Translations under genes and position numbers: made by a program
Source: Planococcus shixiaomingii
Lineage (GTDB): Bacteria > Bacillota > Bacilli > Bacillales_A > Planococcaceae
Assembly: GCF_030413615.1 (NCBI RefSeq)
Contig: NZ_CP129236.1
Span: 294,001-358,000 of the forward strand
DNA length: 64,000 bases
Direction of reading: 5' to 3'
Shown: piece after piece, positions 1 through 9,912 of the stretch
How the letters are laid out: each line of letters starts with the position of its first letter
How positions within the stretch are numbered: position 1 is the first letter of the stretch
The notes under the pieces: generated by a model
Told to the model about the DNA's origin: nothing
Databases searched by the model: none
What the model saw: only the letters and a program-made list of their open reading frames with translations

Positions 1-92
1 TTAAGCAAGTGTTCAACAAACGCACAAATACAGCAATTGGCCTTTTTGCAGGCGCTTATGCGCTTGGCCGTTTAACAGCAAAGAAAAAATAA
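1..92 (+). CDS. C-terminal end of an unidentified protein (5' end outside window)
   Basis: The frame closing at the TAA at 90-92 encodes 29 residues ending in AYALGRLTAKKK. It has a short Ala/Gly/Leu-rich stretch that could be membrane-associated and a basic tail. An intrinsic terminator follows within 10 bases, which supports a genuine gene end. The rest lies outside the window, so I cannot assign a family or function. Confidence 0.55.
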   Translation, partial: KQVFNKRTNTAIGLFAGAYALGRLTAKKK

Positions 93-100
93 ATATTAAA

Positions 101-133
101 AAAAGCTGCCGAGAAACTCTCGGCAGCTTTTTT
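101..133. terminator. Bidirectional intrinsic terminator
   Basis: The inverted repeat GCTGCCGAGA / TCTCGGCAGC has an AAC loop, an A-run on the left and a T-run on the right. It can stop both the partial plus-strand gene and the convergent MFS gene. Nearly the same hairpin occurs at 49272-49302. Confidence 0.85.
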
Positions 134-1412
134 ATTCAATTACAGGCTTGGCTTGAACCTCCTCGGCCAGCTTTCTTTTGCCGAAGATAAAATAGTAATA
201 GGTTGATGAAACGATGTAAAGGCCGGCTGTAATGGTAAAGGCATAAGCATAACCCCAGAAAGAGCCGAACGTGATGACAAGACCAGCCGCAACCGGTCCC
301 ATTGTTGCCCAGCCAATGTTGAAGACCATCTGATTAACGGAATTCGACAGGCCTTTGTATTTATCATGGACCAATTCCATTGCGACAGCACTTTGAATGG
401 GGTTGGCAGCGTTCATCAATGCCTGCCGGAATAAAAACCCGACGGAAGCGAGCAGAAGAGAAGTCGTAAAGGCGGTTAGCAGCAGGAACGGAATGGACAA
501 GAGTTGAAACAGGATCAGCGCCTTAACCTTTCCTACTTTACGAACCAGAACCGGTCCGATCAGCATGGCAACTGCAGTCATTGCGGAACCGAGCGATAAA
601 ATCAGCCCGATATAAGCATTTGAAGCATCAAACCGGTTAGAAAAGTACAAATTTAAATACGGGACAACCAATCCGGAACCGATGCCAATCAATAAGCTTG
701 CGAAGGAAAAATGAAAGATGACAATCAAGTTTTTCTTCAAGTCCATGTCTGCCGGATCAATTTTGATATGCGCTTCCACTTTTTTCTCAGTGGCGGGCAG
801 GTTGTGGTTCAAGCGAAACAAGGGGATGAGCCCCATTGCAAAAAGCGCAGCACCAAAAAGCAGTGACCAACGGATGGCTTCGACTGCAGCCATGGAAAGG
901 AATGCTTGGAACACATCAGAAACGATGCCGCCAAGCAAACTCCCGATAACATTTGCAACGGTCATTAAAGCGAAATAAATGCTAAATAAATGCACGCGCT
1001 CTGCCGACTTTGAATTTTCCGCCAAGAAAGGCACGCCGGATACTTGGACAAATGCCATGAAAAGGCCGGTAAAGAAGGCCGCATAAATGAGCGGCGTTTC
1101 CGCTATGGCAAAACTTCGGTAAAAAAGAGTAGCAGCAGTCAACAATGCGCCGCCAATAATAATCCACTTGCGTCCAAATCTATCACTCAAAAAACCGGCT
1201 GGAATCAGGATGATGGCCGATGCCAAAGCAGTCATCGAAATAACTTGCCCATTCACCGTCTCAGGCATTCCCAATTCTTTTATATATAAATTGTACATGA
1301 CCATAAAAACGCCCATTCCAATCTGGATGAGCACATTGGCCAGCATGAATAATTTGATGTTCTTATTGAAGGACATGATTTTCATCTTCCAGTCACGAAG
1401 CCAGCCCAACAT
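132..1412 (-). CDS. Major facilitator superfamily transporter, 12 TM type
   Basis: This 426-residue protein is strongly hydrophobic with a 12-helix MFS layout. The signature after TM2 (residues about 77-83, LSDRFGRK) is present, and a hydrophilic linker of about 30 residues (about 200-230) splits the two six-helix halves. The substrate cannot be read from sequence; a drug or sugar efflux role is possible. The chosen start has a weak GTGGA-like ribosome site, and internal ATG codons at residues 10 and 13 are alternatives. It is monocistronic and convergent with the upstream fragment, sharing its terminator. Confidence 0.85.
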   Translation of the reverse strand: MLGWLRDWKMKIMSFNKNIKLFMLANVLIQIGMGVFMVMYNLYIKELGMPETVNGQVISMTALASAIILIPAGFLSDRFGRKWIIIGGALLTAATLFYRSFAIAETPLIYAAFFTGLFMAFVQVSGVPFLAENSKSAERVHLFSIYFALMTVANVIGSLLGGIVSDVFQAFLSMAAVEAIRWSLLFGAALFAMGLIPLFRLNHNLPATEKKVEAHIKIDPADMDLKKNLIVIFHFSFASLLIGIGSGLVVPYLNLYFSNRFDASNAYIGLILSLGSAMTAVAMLIGPVLVRKVGKVKALILFQLLSIPFLLLTAFTTSLLLASVGFLFRQALMNAANPIQSAVAMELVHDKYKGLSNSVNQMVFNIGWATMGPVAAGLVITFGSFWGYAYAFTITAGLYIVSSTYYYFIFGKRKLAEEVQAKPVIE

Positions 1413-1548
1413 AGAATTCCACTCGTTTCATTAGTTTATTTATTCGAAATTATTTCGCTTCTCTAAATATAAAGGTTGGTTGGAATTAAATCAAACATCT
1501 TTTAAGGGAGAAGAGTTAAAGCATCGCTCTCTCTCCAGAAGTTCGAAC

Positions 1549-1565
1549 CATGTTTTTAAAACATG
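1549..1565. promoter_or_regulatory. 17-bp perfect palindrome upstream of thioesterase gene
   Basis: CATGTTTT and AAAACATG flank a single central T, about 50 bases before the thioesterase start and between divergent genes. It could be a repressor operator. No regulator gene lies next to it and an A/T-rich palindrome may arise by chance, so the call is tentative. Confidence 0.25.
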
Positions 1566-1615
1566 TTAAAGTATAAAAAGAAGCCATATTAATTGGGACA
1601 AGAGGGGATTTATGT

Positions 1616-2008
1616 ATGTATCGAACAATACTAGAGCCAAGGGTTTCGGAAACAGACGGGGTGGGGCATATCAACAATACGACGCTGCCGGTCTGGTTTG
1701 AAGCAGCCCGAAATCCGTTATTCAGCTTGTTTACGCCGGACCATGATTTTGGGAAATGGAAAATGGTGATCGTCAAGACTACGTTGGAATTCATCAAGCA
1801 AATTTATTTTGGCACCGATGTGGAAATCCGGGTCTGGGTGAAAAAAGTAGGCAATTCCAGCCTTGAACTGTATGAAGAACTTTATCAAAATGAAGTTTTA
1901 TGTGCTAAGAATACGGTCGTTTATGTGAATTATGATTTAACAGCGCAAAAATCGGAAAAAATTCCGGCAGAGATTCGGCAAGAGTTGAATAAGCATTTAT
2001 TGGGATAG
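1616..2008 (+). CDS. Acyl-CoA thioesterase, hotdog fold (YbgC/FadM-like)
   Basis: This 130-residue protein is a single hotdog domain. The N-terminal SETDGVGHINN segment matches the 4HBT/YbgC active-site loop, with the Asp that activates water for thioester hydrolysis. The family hydrolyses acyl-CoA thioesters in the cytoplasm; the acyl group is unknown. The start is fixed by AGAGGGGA seven bases upstream. An ATG four bases earlier is in another frame. A clear relative at 44624-45046 shares the SETD.(L/V)GHI.N motif, so the window holds two paralogues. The gene is probably monocistronic. Confidence 0.8.
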   Translation: MYRTILEPRVSETDGVGHINNTTLPVWFEAARNPLFSLFTPDHDFGKWKMVIVKTTLEFIKQIYFGTDVEIRVWVKKVGNSSLELYEELYQNEVLCAKNTVVYVNYDLTAQKSEKIPAEIRQELNKHLLG

Positions 2009-2157
2009 GAAGAACTGAACATACTGTTTACACATTGAGCATTTGCCTTATAAAAAAATTTTTATAAAGTAATTGAGAGTTGCGGCGAAATAAGTTATTC
2101 TTATAAAGTGTTTTTTTATTTCAGAATTAACAGAATAATATTTTAATTATGTAAACC

Positions 2158-2185
2158 TTGAATCGGTTTTTTCACATGCTATAAT
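2158..2185 (+). promoter_or_regulatory. Sigma-A type promoter of xpt-pbuX
   Basis: TTGAAT at 2158-2163 and a perfect TATAAT at 2180-2185 are separated by 16 bases. They sit about 20 bases before the riboswitch aptamer, as expected for a leader starting just before helix P1. Confidence 0.65.
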
Positions 2186-2204
2186 AAGACCAATCAAATA
2201 GATT

Positions 2205-2275
2205 CACTCATATAATAGCGGGGATATGGCCCGCGAGTTTCTACCGGTTTGCCGTTAACAAACCGACTATGAGAA
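2205..2275 (+). promoter_or_regulatory. Purine riboswitch aptamer, guanine class
   Basis: P1 pairs CTCATA (2207-2212) with TATGAG (2268-2273). P2 pairs GCGGG (2219-2223) with CCCGC (2230-2234). P3 pairs CGGTTTG with CAAACCG. The conserved core blocks ATATGG and GTTTCTACC are present. The specificity position in the GACTATGA segment is C, which indicates guanine or hypoxanthine rather than adenine. The class normally lowers downstream expression when ligand is bound, matching the salvage/uptake genes below. The expression platform (2276-2430) shows no textbook terminator: I see a GCATC/GATGC pairing (about 2337-2384) and a small GCC-TTTA-GGC hairpin just before the xpt ribosome site. Confidence 0.92.
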
Positions 2276-2420
2276 GCAATGAAATGATAAGACTATGCCT
2301 TGTGTAAAGGGGCGTATTTCTTTTCGTTTCCTTTCGGCATCAAGCTCGAAGGACACTGCTCCGCTCATGGTATGAATGGATGCACGTTCTGAGGGCTATT
2401 TTTTATGCCTTTAGGCGTGA

Positions 2421-4339
<1,919 letters not shown>

Positions 4340-4345
4340 TAAGAA

Positions 4346-4374
4346 AAGAGCTTCCTTAATGGAAGCTCTTTTTT
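4346..4374. terminator. Bidirectional terminator after pbuX
   Basis: Stem AAGAGCTTCC / GGAAGCTCTT with a five-base loop is followed by a T-run on the plus strand and has an A-run on the left. It serves xpt-pbuX and the convergent hydrolase gene. Confidence 0.88.
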
Positions 4375-5371
4375 ATCGATTACTATTCGCAAATAAAAAA
4401 TTCAAAGTTTTTTCTAATGTTTCTTGTCCATCAACCGTATCCAGTGCATATTGGTATTCGTGTTTCAGCCCTTTGCCGCTGCCTTCAAAAAAGACGCTGT
4501 CTACTGCGACGTTTTCCGATTCCAGCGCTTGCACCAACTCCTGTGCTTGGGAAGAAAACGGATCGCCGTCTCCAACTGTGATAAATACCGGAGGGTAATC
4601 CGGTGTAATTTGATTGACCGTTGATAGCTCATGGATACGGGAAAAAGATTCAAATTGATCCGATCCGGTATATGTATTCAGAAATAAATCGATATTAGGA
4701 AAGCCTGTTGCTCTAACCGTTTCCATATTGTATAAACCGCACATTAACAACGCGCCTTGCAGGTATTGGGACTGGATAGCCGGTTGGATATCCATGGCTT
4801 TGGCTAACGTTTTGTTGGAAATTACCGCAGCGATTTGACTGGCTATTTGGGAACCGGCTGAATCGCCGCCGATAAATATCCGGCTCATGTCTCCGCCGTA
4901 TTCCTTGGCGTGAAGCGCCAGAAACTCCAGTGCAGCATTCGCTTGCAAAACCGGACCTGGATATAATTGATCTGGCGCCAGCGCGTAGTCGATGTTAGCT
5001 ACAACATAGCCGGCATTTGCGAGGGCCATGCCATAATTCTGTCGGCTGTCTTTTGAACCGCTGACATACCCGCCGCCGTGAATCCACAAAATGACGGGCA
5101 GAGGTTCTGTAGTATGTATGGGGTGATAAATATCTAAAAGGCTATTTTTTGTTTTCCCGTATGCCAAGTCCTTAATCACATGCACTTCTTTTTCAATAGC
5201 TTCCATATTAGGGAGCGGGCTAAACACGGCAGAACCTCTGATTTGATCAGAAGCGGACACGTTAACAGAAGTTGCAATTTGCTCTGTTGAAACAATGGTG
5301 AATATGACGAATAACGTACAGAGGAGGACCCTCCATTTTTTTCGTTTTTGTGGTAGAAATCGGATTTTCAT
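4373..5371 (-). CDS. Exported or membrane-anchored alpha/beta hydrolase (HSL-type esterase/lipase)
   Basis: The 332-residue protein starts with a basic stretch and a hydrophobic segment (about residues 14-40) that acts as a signal peptide or anchor. The catalytic domain has the HGGG oxyanion motif at 98-101 and GGDSAG at 168-173 with nucleophile Ser171. Asp270 (GDGDP) and His304 (KHEYQY) complete a plausible triad. These features define the hormone-sensitive-lipase group of carboxylesterases. It probably hydrolyses short-chain esters outside the membrane; the natural substrate is unknown. It is monocistronic and convergent with pbuX. Confidence 0.85.
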   Translation of the reverse strand: MKIRFLPQKRKKWRVLLCTLFVIFTIVSTEQIATSVNVSASDQIRGSAVFSPLPNMEAIEKEVHVIKDLAYGKTKNSLLDIYHPIHTTEPLPVILWIHGGGYVSGSKDSRQNYGMALANAGYVVANIDYALAPDQLYPGPVLQANAALEFLALHAKEYGGDMSRIFIGGDSAGSQIASQIAAVISNKTLAKAMDIQPAIQSQYLQGALLMCGLYNMETVRATGFPNIDLFLNTYTGSDQFESFSRIHELSTVNQITPDYPPVFITVGDGDPFSSQAQELVQALESENVAVDSVFFEGSGKGLKHEYQYALDTVDGQETLEKTLNFLFANSNR

Positions 5372-5571
5372 GGCATACTTCCTCTATACAGTGAATTTTC
5401 TGAACTAATAGTAGTCTTATTTTATATAGGACTAAGGGCGAAAAGATAGGGACTATTGAACTGTTAATGGTTCTACAAAAGAAAAACATACAACAACAAA
5501 GACTTATTTACGAATAAACCGGGTATAGGGCAACTTACTTGTTTTATGGACACACCAAAAGAGGGGATTCG

Positions 5572-6267
5572 ATGTTCGGTTTAGCTGATTTGTTTTCGTT
5601 AATTATTTCAGCTTTTATTATTTTGCCAGTGGTTATATTTATAAGGGAATTGGGGTATTTGATTGTCAGCGAAATTTTCGGGGTGAAAAACCCTAGGCTT
5701 ACTATTGGGACAGGTCCTCGGGTTTTTAAGTTTGGAATATTTGACGTGCGAAAATATTATCATCTATACAGCTGGTTTTCTTTTGATTCACTTAAACGTG
5801 ACAGCAATTTCGCTTATATATGCGTTTATGCGGCGCCGATCCTCACGAACCTGGTGGTGGCTTTAACGTTGAACGCTCTTTTGGCTAACGGCTATCTGCA
5901 GGAATATGCGACGTTTTGGGACCGTTTTATTTTTTACGCTTTTTACTATGTATTGTTTGATGTAGTGCCGATGAAAACATTTAACGGTATGCCGAATAAC
6001 GGGCTCGTTGTTTATGAGATGATTCGATATGGGAAGCGGACAGATTACAACCAAGACTCTTTTATTCCGTCGACAACTGAGGTGGAGCAACAATACGAAG
6101 AAGAAATGGAAAGAATAGAAGAACTAAGAGATCAACAGAAGGAAAAGACTGATAGTACAGTAGAAGAAAAAGAAATCGAACAGCAAAAAGAGCAAGAAAA
6201 AGAAGAATTGAAAGAGCAAGAAGAACAAGAAAAGCGAGAAGTGAAGCAACAGGAGAAAGGAGAATGA
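5572..6267 (+). CDS. Membrane protein resembling a catalytically inactive site-2 protease (M50)
   Basis: I place the start at ATG 5572, which has GAGGGGA just upstream; an in-frame ATG 33 bases earlier has no ribosome site. The 231 residues comprise several hydrophobic segments and, from about residue 170, a highly charged Glu/Gln/Lys tail likely to be coiled coil. The FIRELGYLIVSEIFGV segment (residues 23-38) lines up with the HELGH helix of M50 proteases, but both zinc-binding His are replaced (Arg25, Tyr29) while Glu26 stays. The later FNGMPNNG (137-144) matches the usual LDG metal-site loop with Asp replaced by Asn138. The protein therefore looks like a pseudoprotease. The family assignment is my inference from motif spacing. 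Confidence 0.6.
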   Translation: MFGLADLFSLIISAFIILPVVIFIRELGYLIVSEIFGVKNPRLTIGTGPRVFKFGIFDVRKYYHLYSWFSFDSLKRDSNFAYICVYAAPILTNLVVALTLNALLANGYLQEYATFWDRFIFYAFYYVLFDVVPMKTFNGMPNNGLVVYEMIRYGKRTDYNQDSFIPSTTEVEQQYEEEMERIEELRDQQKEKTDSTVEEKEIEQQKEQEKEELKEQEEQEKREVKQQEKGE

Positions 6268-6385
6268 ATAGATAGCTAGGTCTGCAAATGTTGCAGATTC
6301 GAGAAAATGCCTTCAATTCGAGATATTTTGAGGTATAATAAAACCGGCAATAAGAGCAGAAACGTAAATTAAGGAGATGTATTCT

Positions 6386-7324
6386 ATGGCGAAAAACTCA
6401 ATGGGTATTCATCACATCACGGCGGTCGTCGGCAATCCGCAGGAAAACGTGGATTTCTATGCGGGCGTGCTGGGATTGCGCCTTGTTAAACAAACAGTAA
6501 ATTTTGATGATCCAGGCACTTACCATCTGTATTTTGGCAACGAAGGCGCAGAACCGGGAACCATCATCACGTTCTTTCCGTGGGGAGACGCTTATAAAGG
6601 CAAGATTGGTGATGGCCAGGTAGGAGTCACGACTTACGTCGTACCAGTCGGCGCTTTGGATTTTTGGGAAGCGAGACTCGCGAAGTTTGATGTTCCAGTA
6701 GTCAAAAGCGAACGCTTCGGCGAGCACTATTTAGGTTTTGACGATCCGCACGGCTTGCACTTGGAAATCGTAGCAAGGCAAGCTGGCAAAGACAATACGT
6801 GGAGTATGGGCGAGATTGGACCGGACAAAGCCATTAAAGGCTTCGGAGGCGCGACACTGTTTTCTTCCAATGCCGAAAAAACGGCCGAGCTATTGGAAAC
6901 GGCGATGGGGCTGCGGCGGATTGGCGAAGAAGGCGATTTAATGCGCTTTCATTCAGCAGGAGATCTCGGCAACGTCATCGATTTGAAACTTACGCGTACT
7001 GGCGCCGGACAACTGGGTGTCGGAACGGTCCATCACATCGCATGGCGGGCAAAAGACGACGACGACCAACTGGACTGGAAGCGGCATATTGAAAACTATG
7101 GCCTGGGGGTCACACCGGTCCAAGACCGAAATTATTTTAATGCCATCTACTTTAGAGAGTACGGCGACATTTTGTTTGAGATCGCTACTGATCCGCCAGG
7201 GTTTGCGATTGATGAATCACAAGAAGCGCTTGGTGGAAAGTTGATGCTCCCGCAGCAATATGAACAGTACCGCGCTCGGCTGCAGCAAGATTTAGAGCCG
7301 ATTCATGTACGCGTGCTGGATTAA
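6386..7324 (+). CDS. Ring-cleaving dioxygenase, glyoxalase/VOC family (MhqO/YkcA-like)
   Basis: This 312-residue protein consists of two vicinal-oxygen-chelate modules. The first begins with GIHHITAVVG and carries a DDPHGLHLEIV end; the second begins near GTVHHIAWRA and has a ligand-like Glu in DILFEIATDPPG. This is the family of Bacillus MhqO, MhqE and YkcA, tied to extradiol cleavage or removal of hydroquinones. The start at 6386 is chosen because AAGGAG sits nine bases upstream; an ATG at 6377 overlaps that site. The gene is monocistronic with a strong terminator. The exact substrate is not readable. Confidence 0.85.
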   Translation: MAKNSMGIHHITAVVGNPQENVDFYAGVLGLRLVKQTVNFDDPGTYHLYFGNEGAEPGTIITFFPWGDAYKGKIGDGQVGVTTYVVPVGALDFWEARLAKFDVPVVKSERFGEHYLGFDDPHGLHLEIVARQAGKDNTWSMGEIGPDKAIKGFGGATLFSSNAEKTAELLETAMGLRRIGEEGDLMRFHSAGDLGNVIDLKLTRTGAGQLGVGTVHHIAWRAKDDDDQLDWKRHIENYGLGVTPVQDRNYFNAIYFREYGDILFEIATDPPGFAIDESQEALGGKLMLPQQYEQYRARLQQDLEPIHVRVLD

Positions 7325-7334
7325 ATTCAGAGAA

Positions 7335-7370
7335 AAAGGCGCCGAAAGAATTTCTTTCGGCGCCTTTTTT
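7335..7370 (+). terminator. Intrinsic terminator after dioxygenase gene
   Basis: A long GC-rich stem, GGCGCCGAAAG paired with CTTTCGGCGCC, is flanked by an A-run and a T-run, 14 bases after the stop codon. Confidence 0.88.
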
Positions 7371-7390
7371 AGAAGTTTATTCGGCAAAAT

Positions 7391-7485
7391 CGTATTTTGA
7401 TTAGTATGGTGCATATTTTCTGGTTAATGGTGCGTATTTTAAAGTTAATTGAGCGTATTTCCCACTTAACAGAGCGTATTTTCAC
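7391..7485. repeat. Tandem intergenic array, five units of exactly 21 bp
   Basis: The core CGTATTTT (one copy CATATTTT, one CGTATTTC) begins at 7391, 7412, 7433, 7454 and 7475. The spacer resembles GTTAATGGAG with variation. The array lies between two convergent terminators. The same core and period recur at 51108-51180. There is no open reading frame of note across it. Confidence 0.85.
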
Positions 7486-7494
7486 CAAGCACTA

Positions 7495-7543
7495 AAAAAG
7501 CTGCTTCTCAAGCTCACTTACGAGCGGAGAAGCAGCTTTTTTT
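7495..7543 (-). terminator. Intrinsic terminator for proline dehydrogenase gene
   Basis: AAGCTGCTTCTC pairs with GAGAAGCAGCTT around a 17-base loop. The A-run at its left becomes the U-tract of the minus-strand transcript. Confidence 0.8.
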
Positions 7544-8450
7544 ATTTTGAAACCATGCTTTTCAGCACTAAGTTGATGTTTTGCGGACGCTCGGCTAGGC
7601 GTCTCATATAGTAGCCGTACCAATCTTGGCCAAATGGCACATAAGTGGTGAAGTTATAGCCTTCCTTCGCCAAGTCTTTCTGCATTTCCGAACGGAATCC
7701 ATAGAGCATCTGGAATTCAAAACGGCTATATGGAATGTTGTTTTGCACGACAAATTTCTTCACTTCGTTAATGATGTTATGGTCATGAGTGGCGATGGAT
7801 GTAAATGCCGACCCCAAGAGACGATTTTTAATCAAATTCAAGTAATTTTCATCGATTTCTTGTTTGCCTTGCAGGGAAACTTCAGCACTTTCTTTATAAG
7901 CGCCTTTTACAAGACGCAAGCGGACGTTTTGCAACGATTCAAGATCTTTTTCCGACCGGTACAGATACGATTGAATGACCGTGCCGACATTGTCGTAGTC
8001 CTTCAGCAATTCTTGAAGTAGACGGAGTGTCTCTTGCAAATGGCCGTAGTCTTCCATATCGATATTGATGAAAATATCGTAGTTGGCGGCGAGTGCAGCA
8101 ATTTCTTTCATGTTTTCGAGACAAAATTTATAATCAACATCCAGGCCGACTTGAGTCAGCTTGATCGACATATGTGCATTAACAGCATGCATTTGGATCG
8201 CTTCCAACGTTTCTAGTATGTTCGCTTTCGCAAGAAGCGCTTCTTCTCTGCTGTAAACAAATTCCCCGAGATTATCAATAGTTGCGCTGATGCCGTTGCT
8301 GTTTAGCTCCTTAACCGATCTCATCATGCTATCGATATCGGTACCGGCAACGACTTTGCTGGCTCCCAGTTTCAAACCCCATTTTTTAGCGCCATTATTC
8401 AACAATTGGTTTTTAGATAATGAAATAAAAAAATCTCTAGTCAACCCCAC
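7542..8450 (-). CDS. Proline dehydrogenase
   Basis: This 302-residue protein is a single FAD-dependent proline dehydrogenase barrel, matching the stand-alone Gram-positive enzyme length. Recognisable parts are SIKLTQVGLDVD, the INIDMEDY strand, RLVKGAYKE and the C-terminal YYMRRLAERPQN substrate-binding motif. It oxidises proline to pyrroline-5-carboxylate at the membrane face. The start is GTG, with AGGAGG seven bases upstream. The usual partner, pyrroline-5-carboxylate dehydrogenase, is not adjacent. The Bacillus homologues are called PutB or FadM. Confidence 0.92.
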   Translation of the reverse strand: MGLTRDFFISLSKNQLLNNGAKKWGLKLGASKVVAGTDIDSMMRSVKELNSNGISATIDNLGEFVYSREEALLAKANILETLEAIQMHAVNAHMSIKLTQVGLDVDYKFCLENMKEIAALAANYDIFINIDMEDYGHLQETLRLLQELLKDYDNVGTVIQSYLYRSEKDLESLQNVRLRLVKGAYKESAEVSLQGKQEIDENYLNLIKNRLLGSAFTSIATHDHNIINEVKKFVVQNNIPYSRFEFQMLYGFRSEMQKDLAKEGYNFTTYVPFGQDWYGYYMRRLAERPQNINLVLKSMVSK

Positions 8451-8710
8451 TTTGTTTCCTCCTATACTTTAATCAGCGCTTATTCTATATACTGCGGCAA
8501 GCTTAATACTAATGCCCATTTAGCGATAAAGTGAAACTTCAATCAGCGGAGGTCCTCATCCTGCATCTCATGAAGCAGGATAAAACATTCTCAACGAATC
8601 CGGAAAGCAGCATGGGCTACAATCCCAGTATTTATTATAATCGATAGTTTCCATCCCACCTAACTATAACGTGTATAACAGTGAACCTTATAACATAAAC
8701 CCTTGAACAA
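8451..8710. other. Gene-free intergenic region
   Basis: No supported gene is visible in these 260 bases. A GCGGAGG sequence near 8547 precedes a 25-codon ATG frame (8570-8647), but the spacing is 17 bases and the peptide has no recognisable features. The stretch around 8530-8580 has complementary CATCCTGC / GCAGGAT segments and may be a short dispersed element. Promoters for flanking genes are not obvious. Confidence 0.4.
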
Positions 8711-8745
8711 AAAGCAGGCAGAGACCATGTCTCTGTCTGCTTTCG
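8711..8745 (-). terminator. Intrinsic terminator after SCO1 operon
   Basis: GCAGGCAGAGAC pairs with GTCTCTGTCTGC around a CAT loop. An A-run on the left gives the U-tract on the minus strand. Confidence 0.8.
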
Positions 8746-8749
8746 TCTG

Positions 8750-9079
8750 TTACCAATCATTCGACTCTTTTTCTATAGCTCCCAACTCTTTCAGCAAGCT
8801 GACCAAAAAGCTGTCGCTATTACCTTGAAACGCCTTCTCCGTACAAGCGGACTCTGCGGGATAATTTAAATCACGGGCTTCTTGCAGGGTAGCTTCTTCG
8901 AGGAAATTTGTCGCATTCGACTCTTCAAAGCAAGAGGGAGCAATATACGTCCGGTGCGAATGTTCCAAGATGACCCGTGTCTGAGGGGATGGCTGGTTGT
9001 CGCGCGGCATAAAAAGAAGAACAAGAAATACGGCCGCAAGGATTACAGTACCCCAAATCCATAACTTGTTTTTACGCAT
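8750..9079 (-). CDS. Small membrane-anchored protein of unknown function, SCO1 operon
   Basis: I do not recognise this 109-residue protein. It has a basic N-terminus and one transmembrane segment (about residues 6-24). The outward-facing domain contains two cysteines, in PSCFEE and ESACTEK. It starts two bases after the SCO1 stop, and its GGAGGAATAGGA ribosome site lies within the SCO1 3' end, so the two are co-translated. The shared operon and the two extracytoplasmic cysteines suggest a role beside SCO1 in copper or thiol handling, but that is inference from context only. Confidence 0.7.
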   Translation of the reverse strand: MRKNKLWIWGTVILAAVFLVLLFMPRDNQPSPQTRVILEHSHRTYIAPSCFEESNATNFLEEATLQEARDLNYPAESACTEKAFQGNSDSFLVSLLKELGAIEKESNDW

Positions 9080-9081
9080 TC

Positions 9082-9660
9082 CTATTCCTCCGAAACCAAA
9101 ATCTTAGCATCTGCAATGATGTCGTCGACTGGCGGCTTAAGGCCGTCGTAATCTTTCATGACCACTCCGTTTTTATCGACCAGAAAAAAAGAAGTTCCGT
9201 GCATGGCCTGATCTTGATCGGCTGGCTTTCTCGCAATGGTCTTGAAATTTTCCATTGCGAATTTGTCGATGGTTTCTGGTGAATAGCCTGTAAGCAGACT
9301 CCAGGTCGATAAGTCAGCCCCGTAATTTTCCGCATAGGATTTTAATACTTCAGGAGAATCATAAGCAGGATCTGCTGTAAACGAAACAATTTTAACATCG
9401 AGACCTTCTTTTTTCAGTTGCTCTTGAAGATCGGTCATATTGGCCATCATGGGTAAACAAACAGTCGTGCAATTTGTGAAAACAAAGTCAGCCAGCCATA
9501 CTTCCCCTTTTAAATCAGCTAACCCCATTTTTTCATTTTCTTGGTTGGTGAACGTAAAATCTTGAAGTTCCCAGTTCAATGGATCTTTTATTGATTGCCC
9601 GCACCCGGAGAGGAGAAGGGTAAAGAGCAATAGTGAAAAAAGCCAGACGTTTTTTCTCAT
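9082..9660 (-). CDS. SCO1/SenC family lipoprotein (cytochrome oxidase copper delivery)
   Basis: The 192-residue protein has a signal peptide ending in lipobox LSGC with Cys20 as lipidation site. It carries a thioredoxin-like domain with the copper/thiol pair Cys64-x3-Cys68 (NCTTVC) and His154 (AMHGTSFF). These three ligands define functional SCO proteins, which deliver copper to the CuA site of cytochrome c oxidase outside the membrane. It heads a two-gene operon with the small anchored protein downstream. The start is preceded by a modest GAGG site. It resembles the Bacillus YpmQ protein. Confidence 0.9.
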   Translation of the reverse strand: MRKNVWLFSLLLFTLLLSGCGQSIKDPLNWELQDFTFTNQENEKMGLADLKGEVWLADFVFTNCTTVCLPMMANMTDLQEQLKKEGLDVKIVSFTADPAYDSPEVLKSYAENYGADLSTWSLLTGYSPETIDKFAMENFKTIARKPADQDQAMHGTSFFLVDKNGVVMKDYDGLKPPVDDIIADAKILVSEE

Positions 9661-9912
9661 AGTTTCTCGTCCTCGCTTTCATAAGCTAGTTTTATCCTCC
9701 ATAAGCGTAGTAGAAATGCCTCCATCAAACAAGTGCTTAAGGGGAGAAATATATGTAAACATTTTGAACGGTCTGTAAATATTATTGCAGGTATGGTAAT
9801 ATATTTATTATTTTCGAACTATTCTATCTTTTATCAAGGGATTTATCGGGTACATGTAGAATACCTAGTAAGATAAGACGAGGCAGCGGCAGTCCTTTTG
9901 GAGGTGTTGTAA

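Noticed and set aside
8570..8647. 25-codon ATG frame downstream of GCGGAGG
   Set aside because: Ribosome-site spacing is 17 bases and the peptide has no features.
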